This document shows positions 1 through 7,011 of a DNA stretch of 19,366 nt, in pieces. The notes under the pieces were generated by a model. The model worked only from the letters and a program-made list of their open reading frames with translations, searched no databases and had not been told where the DNA came from. Both the position numbers and the translations under genes were made by a program. The DNA is from JANQKX01 sp039028695 (lineage in GTDB: Bacteria > Pseudomonadota > Alphaproteobacteria > Kiloniellales > Kiloniellaceae). Position 1 is the first letter of the stretch, and the number at the start of each line of letters is the position of its first letter. The stretch lies in assembly GCA_039028695.1 (NCBI GenBank), contig JBCCHN010000099.1, positions 1 through 19,366 on the forward strand, in the 5' to 3' direction.

Positions 1-2
1 AT

Positions 3-1028
3 TTCGGGCGAAAGTACGGCATGGTGATCACCCCTGAGGCAGCAACCACAATTTCGGCCGGCATTGATGGCGGCCAGCCCTGGCGCCGAAGTCACGGGAG
101 TAACCTCACCTATACGGACTGGCGCCGGGACAGTTTTTACAGAGCCGTCGAACAATTGACCCCCGGCGTTAAGCGCCTCGGCATCGAGTTTGACCATGTG
201 AACTTGGAATATCGCCGCCTTTTGGAAGAAAACCTGCCAGGCGTGGAATTCGTGGATGTGAGCCAGCCTTCCATGTGGATGCGTGCCATCAAGTCTGACG
301 AGGAGATCAAACTAATACAGGAAGGGGCCCGGACCGCCGACATCGGCGGTTATGCCTGTGCCGCCGCTGTCGAGGCCGGTGTCCCGGAGCACGAGGTGGC
401 GATCGCCGGCACCAATGCCATGATCCGCGAGATCGCCAGCAACCACCCTTTTGTTGAACTCATGGATACCTGGACCTGGTTTCAGTCGGGTATCAACACC
501 GACGGTGCCCATAATCCCGTGACCAACAAGAAAATCGAAGCAGGCGACATCCTTAGCCTCAACACCTTTCCCATGATCTTTGGCTACTACACCGCCCTGG
601 AACGCACCCTGTTCTGCGATCACGCCAGCGACGTGGAAATCGATATCTGGGAAAAGAACGTGAAGGTCCACGAGCGGGGCATTGAGCTCCTCAAACCCGG
701 TGCGCGCTGCTGCGACGTGGCCGCCGAGCTGAACGAGATGTACCGGGAGTGGGACCTGCTCAAATACCGCTCCTTCGGCTATGGCCATTCCTTCGGCGTG
801 CTGAGCCACTACTATGGCCGCGAGGCCGGAGTGGAGCTGCGCGAGGATGTGGAAACGGTTCTTCAGCCCAACATGGTGGTCTCCATGGAGCCCATGGTGA
901 TGATCCCCGAAGGCCAGCCCGGCGCCGGCGGCTATCGGGAGCATGACATCTTGGTGATCACCGAAGAGGGCAATGAGAATATCACCGGCTTCCCCTATGG
1001 ACCGGAACACAATATTCTCAAGGGCTAA
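3..1028 (+). CDS. Creatinase (creatine amidinohydrolase), 5' end outside the window
   Basis: Hydrolyses creatine to sarcosine and urea in the cytoplasm; M24 'pita-bread' fold without metal. The reading frame is open from the window edge, so the ATG at 21 is internal, not the start. Set beside the Pseudomonas putida enzyme as I recall it (about 403 residues), the first visible codons correspond to Phe62-Gly-Arg64, which bind the creatine carboxylate. Numbering from the ATG at 21, the catalytic His232 equivalent is His164 (in DGAHNPV), Glu262 is Glu194 (TALERTLF), Arg335 is Arg267 (YYGREAG) and Glu358 is Glu290 (VVSMEPM). The C-terminus (GGYREHDILV, FPYGPEHNI) also matches, so only about 61 N-terminal residues are missing. 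A methyltransferase gene follows 30 bases later and is probably co-transcribed. The identity is strong; activity is inferred from residue conservation. Confidence 0.93.
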   Translation, partial: FGRKYGMVITPEAATTISAGIDGGQPWRRSHGSNLTYTDWRRDSFYRAVEQLTPGVKRLGIEFDHVNLEYRRLLEENLPGVEFVDVSQPSMWMRAIKSDEEIKLIQEGARTADIGGYACAAAVEAGVPEHEVAIAGTNAMIREIASNHPFVELMDTWTWFQSGINTDGAHNPVTNKKIEAGDILSLNTFPMIFGYYTALERTLFCDHASDVEIDIWEKNVKVHERGIELLKPGARCCDVAAELNEMYREWDLLKYRSFGYGHSFGVLSHYYGREAGVELREDVETVLQPNMVVSMEPMVMIPEGQPGAGGYREHDILVITEEGNENITGFPYGPEHNILKG

Positions 1029-1058
1029 GAGAGCCACCAATCAACCGGAGAGACGCGC

Positions 1059-1898
1059 ATGAATGACGATGTGCCAGGGTCGTCCGAGTACATTCATGGG
1101 AGTTCGCCGGAAGAACAAAGCCGATTATCTTTGCTCAATGACCTCTTGAACGAAGCTTGCCTGAAAGAGCTCAAGCTTCAGCCGGGAGAGAAGGTCTTGG
1201 ATCTCGGCTGCGGCCTCGGTCAGTTCACCCGTCTGATGGCTCGCACGGTGGGCAGCAAAGGAAAGGTCATCGGCATTGAGCGCGATCAGGATCAAATTAG
1301 GCAGGCGCAAGAACTTGCCGATCAAGCCCAAGAGTCATCGCTGGCGGCCTTTCGCCAGGGCGATGCACTCGACCTTCCCTTGGCTGAGTCTGAGTGGGGA
1401 ACCTTCGATGCCGCCCATGCGCGCTTTCTTTTAGAGCATGTTTCCCATCCGTCCGATGTGATCGAACAGATGGCACGTTCCCTTCGCCCCGGCGGAAGGG
1501 TTATTGTCATTGACGATGACCATGGTGATTTTCGCCCCTGGCCCGAACCACCGGGTTTCCATCCGCTTTGGCAAGCCTATGTGAGATCCTACGAAAGGCT
1601 TGGCAATGACCCCTATGTTGGGCGTCGCCTGGTTTCGCTGCTGCAAGAGGCCGGCCTCACCTCTCTGCGCAACGGCTGCGTGTTCTTTGGCGGCTGCGCG
1701 GGAAATGAGAGTTTTCAGGCGACCGCTGATAACCTCATCGCCGCCCTCGAAGGCGCTGAAGATACCATTTTTTCCGCTGGTCTCCTCGACGAAGAGTCAT
1801 TCCGTAAAGGCATTGAAGGGCTGCAGCAGTGGAAAGAAAACCCTTCCGCCGCCTTGTGGTACGCGGCCTGTTGTGCCGAGGGATTTCTGCCGGCGTAA
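1059..1898 (+). CDS. Class I SAM-dependent methyltransferase (UbiE/Methyltransf_11 type)
   Basis: A 279-residue Rossmann-fold methyltransferase of unknown substrate. Motif I is VLDLGCGLGQFT (residues 47-57), followed by the acidic GIER loop (72-75), GDALDLPL (101-108) and the post-motif LRPGGRVIVID (142-152). The C-terminal 100 residues form a lid of the kind seen in small-molecule methyltransferases. The start ATG has GGAGAG seven bases upstream. The gene lies 30 bases after the creatinase gene on the same strand, which suggests co-transcription and a substrate linked to creatine, sarcosine or another guanidino compound. It does not resemble the eukaryotic guanidinoacetate methyltransferase beyond the shared SAM fold, so no specific name is given. 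No signal peptide or membrane segment is visible. Confidence 0.85.
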   Translation: MNDDVPGSSEYIHGSSPEEQSRLSLLNDLLNEACLKELKLQPGEKVLDLGCGLGQFTRLMARTVGSKGKVIGIERDQDQIRQAQELADQAQESSLAAFRQGDALDLPLAESEWGTFDAAHARFLLEHVSHPSDVIEQMARSLRPGGRVIVIDDDHGDFRPWPEPPGFHPLWQAYVRSYERLGNDPYVGRRLVSLLQEAGLTSLRNGCVFFGGCAGNESFQATADNLIAALEGAEDTIFSAGLLDEESFRKGIEGLQQWKENPSAALWYAACCAEGFLPA

Positions 1899-1921
1899 CT
1901 TTTATGCTGCTCGTAGGTGTC

Positions 1922-1938
1922 TTTTGGATCGACCAAAA
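1922..1938. terminator. Possible bidirectional terminator between convergent genes
   Basis: TTTTGG and CCAAAA form a perfect 6-bp stem around a 5-nt loop, in the 68-base gap between the ends of the methyltransferase and the GMC oxidoreductase genes. The T-rich and A-rich arms would give a U-tract in either direction, but the stem has only two G-C pairs, so the call is weak. Confidence 0.3.
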
Positions 1939-1966
1939 ACTGTCGAAAATTTCGTCTCAGAATTGA

Positions 1967-3559
1967 TTAACGAATAATTTGATCAGCGATCTTTTCGGCC
2001 ATCATGATGACTGGGGCGTTTAGGTTTGCGGTTACGTTGTGAGGCATGATCGAGGCATCGACTACCCGTAAGGCGTCGACGTGATGAACCAACCCATCCG
2101 TATCCGTGACGGAACTATCGCCCGTTCCCATGCGGCAGGTCGAACTAGGGTGATACTCAGTCGATGCGTTGGCACATAGCCATTTCAGGATTTCGTCGTC
2201 ACTTTGCACGTCCCTGCCGGGTGCCGTTTCTTCATCCCTCAAACCGTCAAATGCCGATTGCGCCGCCATCTCACGGGTGCGCCTTAGACCGTTGATCATG
2301 GCGTGCCGATCCCTCTCCTTTGCAAAGAAATTGTAGACGATAGAGGGGTGATCCGTTGGATCTGCCGAATTTAACCTCACCCGTCCGCGACTTTCGGGTC
2401 GCATTAACCCCATAGAGAACATGAAGCCCTCGTCGAAGTTCGCAATAGGATCTCCCATATCGGCGGTCATGGGGTAGAATTCGTGCTGCAAATCCGCATA
2501 AGCAACATCACGGGAACTTTTAAAAAAGCACCCGGTCTCGCAAATGATCGAGGTCCCCCATCCCGATTTCATCAGCATCCATTCAAGGCCGATACGATAC
2601 CTTCCCAAGCCCCTGAATTGTCGGGCTAGGGAAACGCCCGGTGGCGTTGCGTAGGTGATGGGTACTATTTGGTGGTTTTCCAAGTTTTGCCCAACCGCCG
2701 GGAGCGAGGCTACCAAGGCTATGTCGTGTTCGCCAAGATGGGCCGGATCTCCGACCCCCGATAACATAAGAAGCTGCGGTGAATTGATGGCACCACCGCA
2801 CAAAATCACCTCACGCTCGGCATCGAATCGGATTTTTTCACCGCGCCCTTTCGTCAAAACCGCGACGGCGCGCCGGCCGTCAAACAGGATTTTGTGAACC
2901 AGGCTATTGGTCAGAACCGTAAGATTCTCTCGGTCCAATGCGGGGTGCAAATAGGCCCTCGCCGTACTGCAGCGCCTGCCGTTTTTTGTGAAGCTCTGCG
3001 CCACATGGAAGCCTTCGTGATGCTCTCCATTTTGGTCAGCGGTTACCGGATAGCCCGCTTCTTCACCAGCCTTTAGGAAAGCCTGGTGAAGAGAGTGCGT
3101 TGCCGGGCAAGTTTCGATGCTCTGCGGGCCATCGCCACCGCGCCATGCGCTGGCTCCCTTGTCGGAAGTTTCCATCTTGCGGAAATAGGGCAAGCATTTC
3201 TCATAGGTCCATGCGGGGAGACCTTCTCCGGCCCATCCATCGTAATCTTTAGGATTGCCGCGATTGGCGACCATTCCGTTTATGGAAGAAGACCCACCGA
3301 GAACCCGCCCCCGGTGTTCCAAAATCTGACGGCCATCGCAATGGGGCTCAGGATCGCCATAATAGGCCCAGTCGAATTGCGGGTTCCGTGCCGCCATTCC
3401 GCATGCAGCGGGCATATGTATGAGGATGCTCCGATCACTCCCACCTGCCTCGATCAGCAAGACACGGTTGTTTGCATTTTCGGAAAGCCTTTTGGCCAAC
3501 ACACACCCGGCTGATCCCGCACCAACAATGACATAATCAAAGCTGCGATTCTGCTGCAT
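1967..3559 (-). CDS. GMC-family FAD oxidoreductase (choline/alcohol dehydrogenase-like)
   Basis: A 530-residue flavoprotein of the glucose-methanol-choline family that oxidises an alcohol or amino-alcohol. The N-terminal ADP-binding motif is YVIVGAGSAG (9-18), with the FAD-ribose acid in LLIEAGG and the family signature GRVLGGSSSINGM. Near the C-terminus lie the catalytic His (about 470, in EYHPSSTCRMG) and Asn (about 514, in ANLNAPVIM). Their 44-residue spacing is typical of choline oxidase and dehydrogenase. The length agrees with BetA-type enzymes. The start is fixed by the usual FDYVIVGAG distance; the ribosome site is weak. It is the last gene of a leftward operon, 75 bases after ornithine aminotransferase. 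Substrate cannot be read from sequence: choline is one possibility, another hydroxylated product of amino acid breakdown is equally open. Confidence 0.88.
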   Translation of the reverse strand: MQQNRSFDYVIVGAGSAGCVLAKRLSENANNRVLLIEAGGSDRSILIHMPAACGMAARNPQFDWAYYGDPEPHCDGRQILEHRGRVLGGSSSINGMVANRGNPKDYDGWAGEGLPAWTYEKCLPYFRKMETSDKGASAWRGGDGPQSIETCPATHSLHQAFLKAGEEAGYPVTADQNGEHHEGFHVAQSFTKNGRRCSTARAYLHPALDRENLTVLTNSLVHKILFDGRRAVAVLTKGRGEKIRFDAEREVILCGGAINSPQLLMLSGVGDPAHLGEHDIALVASLPAVGQNLENHQIVPITYATPPGVSLARQFRGLGRYRIGLEWMLMKSGWGTSIICETGCFFKSSRDVAYADLQHEFYPMTADMGDPIANFDEGFMFSMGLMRPESRGRVRLNSADPTDHPSIVYNFFAKERDRHAMINGLRRTREMAAQSAFDGLRDEETAPGRDVQSDDEILKWLCANASTEYHPSSTCRMGTGDSSVTDTDGLVHHVDALRVVDASIMPHNVTANLNAPVIMMAEKIADQIIR

Positions 3560-3634
3560 GGAACCATCTCTAACGAGGACGCGGTGCCGGCTCCCCAGCG
3601 CCGAGGCAAAGGAATTTTCCCTGCAAGCCGCGCT

Positions 3635-4855
3635 TCAGTGGGACGAGCCATCCAACCCCGTCAGTACGGCTTCGAACTGGTCGGCGGCCCAATCCACATC
3701 GTCGCGGGAGATCACCAGCGGCGGGGCAATGCGGATGGTGTGGTCATGAGTGTCTTTAGCCAGCAGGCCCCGATCCTTCAGAGCTTCGCAATAGCGCCGG
3801 GCGCCGCCTGCCTCGGGATGGAGTTCCACCGCCAGCATGAGTCCGCGACCCCGTACGTTTCGGATCGAGTTGGCGCGCACGGCTTTCAAGCGCTCTTGAA
3901 AATAGTCTCCCTGGACTTGGGCATTTTCGATCATACCTTCCTCGACCAAAACCTTGAGGGCCGAGCGGGCGACGGCGCAGGCTAAGGGATTGCCGCCAAA
4001 AGTGCTGCCGTGCTCCCCGGGCTTTAGAACGCCTAGGACCTCCGAGTTGGAAAGCACCGCCGAGACCGGATAAAAACCGCCGGAAAGTGCCTTGCCCACC
4101 AGGGTAACATCCGCCTCGATATCCTCATGTTCCTCGGCCAGGAGCTTGCCGGTGCGCCCGAGGCCGGTTTGGATTTCGTCCAGGATCAAGGTGATGTTCT
4201 TTTCTGTGCAGAGGGCGCGCGCGCGGGGAAAAAAGTCGCCGGGCGGAATGATCACGCCGGCTTCGCCTTGGATTGGCTCCACCAACAGCGCCACCGTGTT
4301 GTCGGTGACGGCGGCCTCGAAGGCCTCGTAATCGCCAAAGGGGATCACCTTAAAGCCGGGCGCAAAGGGCCCAAAGCCGGCGCGCGCCGTCGGATCGGTG
4401 CTAAAGCCCACGATACCCAAAGTGCGGCCGTGAAAGTTGTCGGAACAGACGATAATTTCTGCCTGGCCCTCGGGCACGCCGCGGACCTCATAGCCCCACT
4501 TGCGCACCGCCTTAACGGCGGATTCCACCGCCTCAGCGCCTGAGTTCATAGGCAAGATCTTGTGGGATCCGGTCAGCTCTGCCAATTCTTCATACAACAG
4601 CGCCAGCTGATCGTTGCGAAAGGCGCGCGAGGTCAGGGTGAGTTTTTTCGCTTGCTCGACCATGGCCTCGAAAATCTTGGGATGGCAGTGACCCTGATTG
4701 ACCGCCGAGTAGGCCGATAGACAATCCAGATAACGGTTGCCGTCCACATCCCACAGCCAGACTCCCTCCCCCCGGTTCAGGACCACATCCAAGGGCTTAT
4801 AGTTATGGGCCCCTAGCCGATGTTCACTAGCGATCAGTTGCTGTGCCGCGTCCAT
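3635..4855 (-). CDS. rocD: Ornithine aminotransferase (class III PLP enzyme)
   Basis: Transfers the delta-amino group of ornithine to 2-oxoglutarate, giving glutamate-5-semialdehyde (which cyclises to pyrroline-5-carboxylate) and glutamate. The 406-residue protein has the full class III signature: substrate-loop AYSAVNQGHCHP, phosphate-binding NSGAEAVESA, cofactor aromatic-stacking DNFHGRT, LILDEIQTGLGRTG with the PLP-ring Asp (about 226), the PLP Lys in LVGKALSGGFYPVSA (about 255) and GSTFGGNPLACA. AYSAVNQGH is characteristic of ornithine rather than acetylornithine or GABA enzymes. The reading frame is open to an ATG at 4921, but that would overlap the preceding gene; the ATG at 4855 has AAAGGA nine bases upstream and fits family length. 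It follows the amidinohydrolase-like gene by 35 bases, so product and substrate are probably linked. Confidence 0.92.
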   Translation of the reverse strand: MDAAQQLIASEHRLGAHNYKPLDVVLNRGEGVWLWDVDGNRYLDCLSAYSAVNQGHCHPKIFEAMVEQAKKLTLTSRAFRNDQLALLYEELAELTGSHKILPMNSGAEAVESAVKAVRKWGYEVRGVPEGQAEIIVCSDNFHGRTLGIVGFSTDPTARAGFGPFAPGFKVIPFGDYEAFEAAVTDNTVALLVEPIQGEAGVIIPPGDFFPRARALCTEKNITLILDEIQTGLGRTGKLLAEEHEDIEADVTLVGKALSGGFYPVSAVLSNSEVLGVLKPGEHGSTFGGNPLACAVARSALKVLVEEGMIENAQVQGDYFQERLKAVRANSIRNVRGRGLMLAVELHPEAGGARRYCEALKDRGLLAKDTHDHTIRIAPPLVISRDDVDWAADQFEAVLTGLDGSSH

Positions 4856-4890
4856 TGTCGGCAGTCCTTTCGTACAGATTTTTAAATGAT

Positions 4891-5844
4891 CTAAACCGGG
4901 TCGCGCCTTAGAGCTTGGCAAAGACAGTGAACCCCGCCGCCGCCGCGGGTCAACATGGAGACCTCAGGGTCATAAACCTGAAAGCCGAGCGCCCGCAAAC
5001 GATCGTTCAGGTCTTTGCTGGCCGCGGTGGAGAGGATTCGATCATTGCCGAGGGAGACCACATTGCAGCCCAAATTCATGGTATCGCGGAAATTGACCGG
5101 GACGATTTCGATCTTCTTGGATTTCAGCCAGTCCACGATATCCGGCTCAGTGGTGTCCAGACAAACGGCCGCCAGTTTCTCGGCCAACATGCACACCATC
5201 AGGTCGATGTGTACATAAAAGGGGTCGATGGGTGCGTAGCGCACCTCCCATCCTTCCTTCTCAAACCAACCGCCGACCTGCTTGGCGGAGACTTCCTGGG
5301 TGCGCTCCTCCCCGTGGCCGATGAGCACACAACCAGGTTCGATTACATCAAAGTCGCCGCCTTCGAACGACCCGGCGGAGACCATGTCATAGATGGGAAT
5401 GCCGTTTTCCAGGTAAAATCGGAGCACGGATGAGTATTCGCCCCGACGCCAGGGCTTGGCCATCTGTGTCACGACGGCGCCATAGGGGGTCATAAAACTA
5501 GAATCCCGAGCATAGATCTGCATGGGAAGAGCCTCGTCCGCCGGCAAGGTATGAACTGTGACGTCGGCACTTTCATAGGCCGAGACCATTTCACCGTGCT
5601 GGCGGATCGCCTCTGCCTTATCAAAAACATAGCCGTGACGGGCGGTAGAAGCCGAAAGGGAGCTGGAAACGACCCAGCGAAAGGTCTCGACCGGCCCGAG
5701 GAGAACGTCCCGCAAGACGCCGTACTCGGAATTGACGCCCCAGTAGTTGGCCAACGCAGTGCTGCCGCCGGGATTGCGCGCGGTTAATTGCTGAACCTTG
5801 GCCGTGGTGGCCTCGGAAACGCTTTGCTGAGCCATCGTGTTCAT
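4891..5844 (-). CDS. Arginine deiminase/amidinotransferase-superfamily enzyme (DDAH or arginine dihydrolase-like)
   Basis: A 317-residue guanidino-group modifying enzyme (PF02274-type fold) that uses a cysteine nucleophile. Visible active-site elements are YARDSS (Asp114), GSFEGGDFD (Glu161, Asp164) for guanidinium binding, the general-base His212 in YVHIDLM, and Cys307 in GGGGVHC close to the C-terminus. It is shorter than classical ArcA (about 410) and lacks its helical insertion. The size fits dimethylarginine dimethylaminohydrolase and the catalytic domain of ArgZ/AgrE arginine dihydrolases. Being first in an operon with ornithine aminotransferase, it probably yields ornithine, either by hydrolysis of arginine or by moving the amidino group to an acceptor. 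The ATG at 5844 has AGGGA eight bases upstream; an in-frame ATG at 5835 is less well placed. The exact reaction is not decided by sequence. Confidence 0.83.
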   Translation of the reverse strand: MNTMAQQSVSEATTAKVQQLTARNPGGSTALANYWGVNSEYGVLRDVLLGPVETFRWVVSSSLSASTARHGYVFDKAEAIRQHGEMVSAYESADVTVHTLPADEALPMQIYARDSSFMTPYGAVVTQMAKPWRRGEYSSVLRFYLENGIPIYDMVSAGSFEGGDFDVIEPGCVLIGHGEERTQEVSAKQVGGWFEKEGWEVRYAPIDPFYVHIDLMVCMLAEKLAAVCLDTTEPDIVDWLKSKKIEIVPVNFRDTMNLGCNVVSLGNDRILSTAASKDLNDRLRALGFQVYDPEVSMLTRGGGGVHCLCQALRRDPV

Positions 5845-6448
5845 ATCATTTTTCCCTAAGACTGTAATTGTAAGGCTATATTAGCCTGATTCCATCTTCC
5901 ATGGGGCATTTGTGCCGATGCCGGCAGCTTTAGCGGATGATAGAGGCCCTGCGCAATAAAATCCAAAGATCTATTGAGGACAATGGACAAGCTGTTTTTC
6001 CAGCCAAAAACCCTTGGGCTTTCCTAAGCATCAGCCAAGGTATTCTTCAGCCATACCGTCAGACAGCTGCTTGGTCCGGCAAAGATAATTCCTAAGTTGG
6101 CTGATCCAACATCTTGATGTTCTTGTTTATGTTCCAGGCTTCTTTTGCGGCCTTAACGGGGTCGAGGAATGTGCGCAAAAAAAGCGCAATTAGTCTCATG
6201 CTATTTTTCTCAAATATTTCAAAATAAAACCCAGGCAAATAGATATAGTAAAAAATAAATTAACAGCAAAAATTCAATATTATTAAAAATACCTTAATAG
6301 GAAATCAGTGAAATTCCGACGGACTATTGTGTTTTATATATAAAAATTTAATCGCCCTGAATCCTTCATTTAACGTTTTGTTAAGCATGCCCTCTTCAAT
6401 ATCCTTTCGACAAAGCATTATATTGGCAGTTACGCGCGGCGGTTGGTC
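5845..6448. other. 604-base intergenic region with an AT-rich tract
   Basis: No convincing gene is seen on either strand. The left side should carry the promoter of the leftward arginine-ornithine operon. From about 6175 to 6360 the composition becomes strongly AT-rich, with runs such as AAAAAATAAATTAA, unlike anything else in the window. A possible 83-codon frame from 6327 has no ribosome site, no recognisable domain and overlaps a better small gene. The AT-rich tract could be an UP element, a binding site for an AT-hook or zinc-finger type regulator, or an old insertion. Confidence 0.6.
5873..5887 (-). promoter_or_regulatory. Possible promoter -10/operator of the arginine-ornithine operon
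   Basis: AGGCT and AGCCT form a short dyad around ATATT, 29 bases before the amidinohydrolase start. Read leftward it contains TAATAT, a good -10 hexamer, but no convincing -35 lies at the right distance. It could be an operator overlapping the promoter. Confidence 0.22.
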
Positions 6449-6622
6449 ATGGTTTACAAATCGGACTTTGTCCTTCGGGAGCACGGGTCACTTGGGATCC
6501 GAAAAGCGAAAACCCGAACGGGAAGCGGCAAGTGGTCTCGACGAAAAACACTTGTTTTTATTATCTTGTCCAGTTTGACATTATGGGCTCTGATCATCTC
6601 GGGTCTGGCCTGGCTTTTCTGA
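6449..6622 (+). CDS. Putative small single-pass membrane protein (57 residues)
   Basis: The frame runs MVYKSDFVLREHG, then a basic stretch (RKAKTRTGSGKWSRRK, residues 18-33), then one hydrophobic helix of about 22 residues (TLVFIILSSLTLWALIISGL) and a short WLF end. Basic residues directly before the helix predict a cytoplasmic N-terminus and a tail-anchored topology. The pattern of basic patch followed by a Trp-containing helix is what a real small inner-membrane protein looks like and is unlikely in random sequence, but the ribosome site (GGCGGTT) is weak. A large inverted repeat begins four bases after the stop codon. It is on the same strand as the sugar transferase and might work with it. 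I do not recognise the family. Confidence 0.45.
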   Translation: MVYKSDFVLREHGSLGIRKAKTRTGSGKWSRRKTLVFIILSSLTLWALIISGLAWLF

Positions 6623-6625
6623 CGG

Positions 6626-6657
6626 TTTAGAAATAAAGGACCCCTTTTACTTCTAAA
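6626..6657 (+). terminator. Long imperfect inverted repeat, terminator-like
   Basis: TTTAGAA pairs with TTCTAAA, then after one A.C mismatch six more pairs (one G.T wobble) form, closing on a loop of about four bases (ACCC). It starts four bases after the stop of the small membrane ORF. It lacks a U-run, so it may be an mRNA-stabilising hairpin or attenuator, not an intrinsic terminator. Confidence 0.35.
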
Positions 6658-6747
6658 TTGATGAAGTTAAACCAAGAAAATCTTTGTATTCTTGAAACTT
6701 CAAACGGGAAGCATCAGGCGACGCCAATCTATAGATCAGCCCTCTGC

Positions 6748-6763
6748 CTTCCAAAATTGGAAG
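6748..6763. promoter_or_regulatory. 16-bp dyad, operator candidate
   Basis: CTTCCAA and TTGGAAG are perfect 7-bp arms separated by AA. The short spacer and symmetric shape suit a dimeric regulator better than an RNA hairpin. It lies about 250 bases upstream of the sugar transferase start. Confidence 0.35.
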
Positions 6764-6766
6764 AAA

Positions 6767-6794
6767 CATCCTGTGATTTTTAAGTCACAGGATG
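6767..6794. repeat. Perfect 10-bp inverted repeat with 8-nt loop
   Basis: CATCCTGTGA and TCACAGGATG match exactly around TTTTTAAG. It begins three bases after the dyad at 6748-6763. There is no T-run after either arm, so it may be an operator or leader hairpin. Confidence 0.5.
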
Positions 6795-7011
6795 GCAATG
6801 ACTTCCGAATTTAACAAAATTCTAATAAAATTGTCGTCGCGTTTTGGTTTGGCCAGGTGTATGGTGACCGCGATTTTTCGGATGACATTACGGTTGCCGA
6901 ATTTTAACCCCTACGTGCGACATTCACATTCGTAATCTTCCGCAAGGTATGCGGATGAAATTCAAGGATTTATGCCGGCCATGTATGCCGCGACGCAAAG
7001 GAAATAGCAGG

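Larger units (their letters stand above)
6623..7011 (+). other. Leader region of the sugar transferase gene
   Basis: No gene is seen. It holds the hairpin after the small ORF, two further perfect dyads at 6748-6763 and 6767-6794, and then AT-rich sequence (AATTTAACAAAATTC) likely to include the promoter of the sugar transferase. The reading frame of that gene is open back to an ATG at 6949, but the preferred start is at 7012. Confidence 0.5.

Noticed and set aside
312..1040. Long open frame on the minus strand over the creatinase gene
   Set aside because: It mirrors the codon pattern of the strongly conserved creatinase and shows no domain of its own.
6327..6578. 83-codon plus-strand frame in the AT-rich gap
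   Set aside because: No ribosome site, no recognisable domain, and it overlaps the better small membrane ORF at 6449-6622 in another frame.
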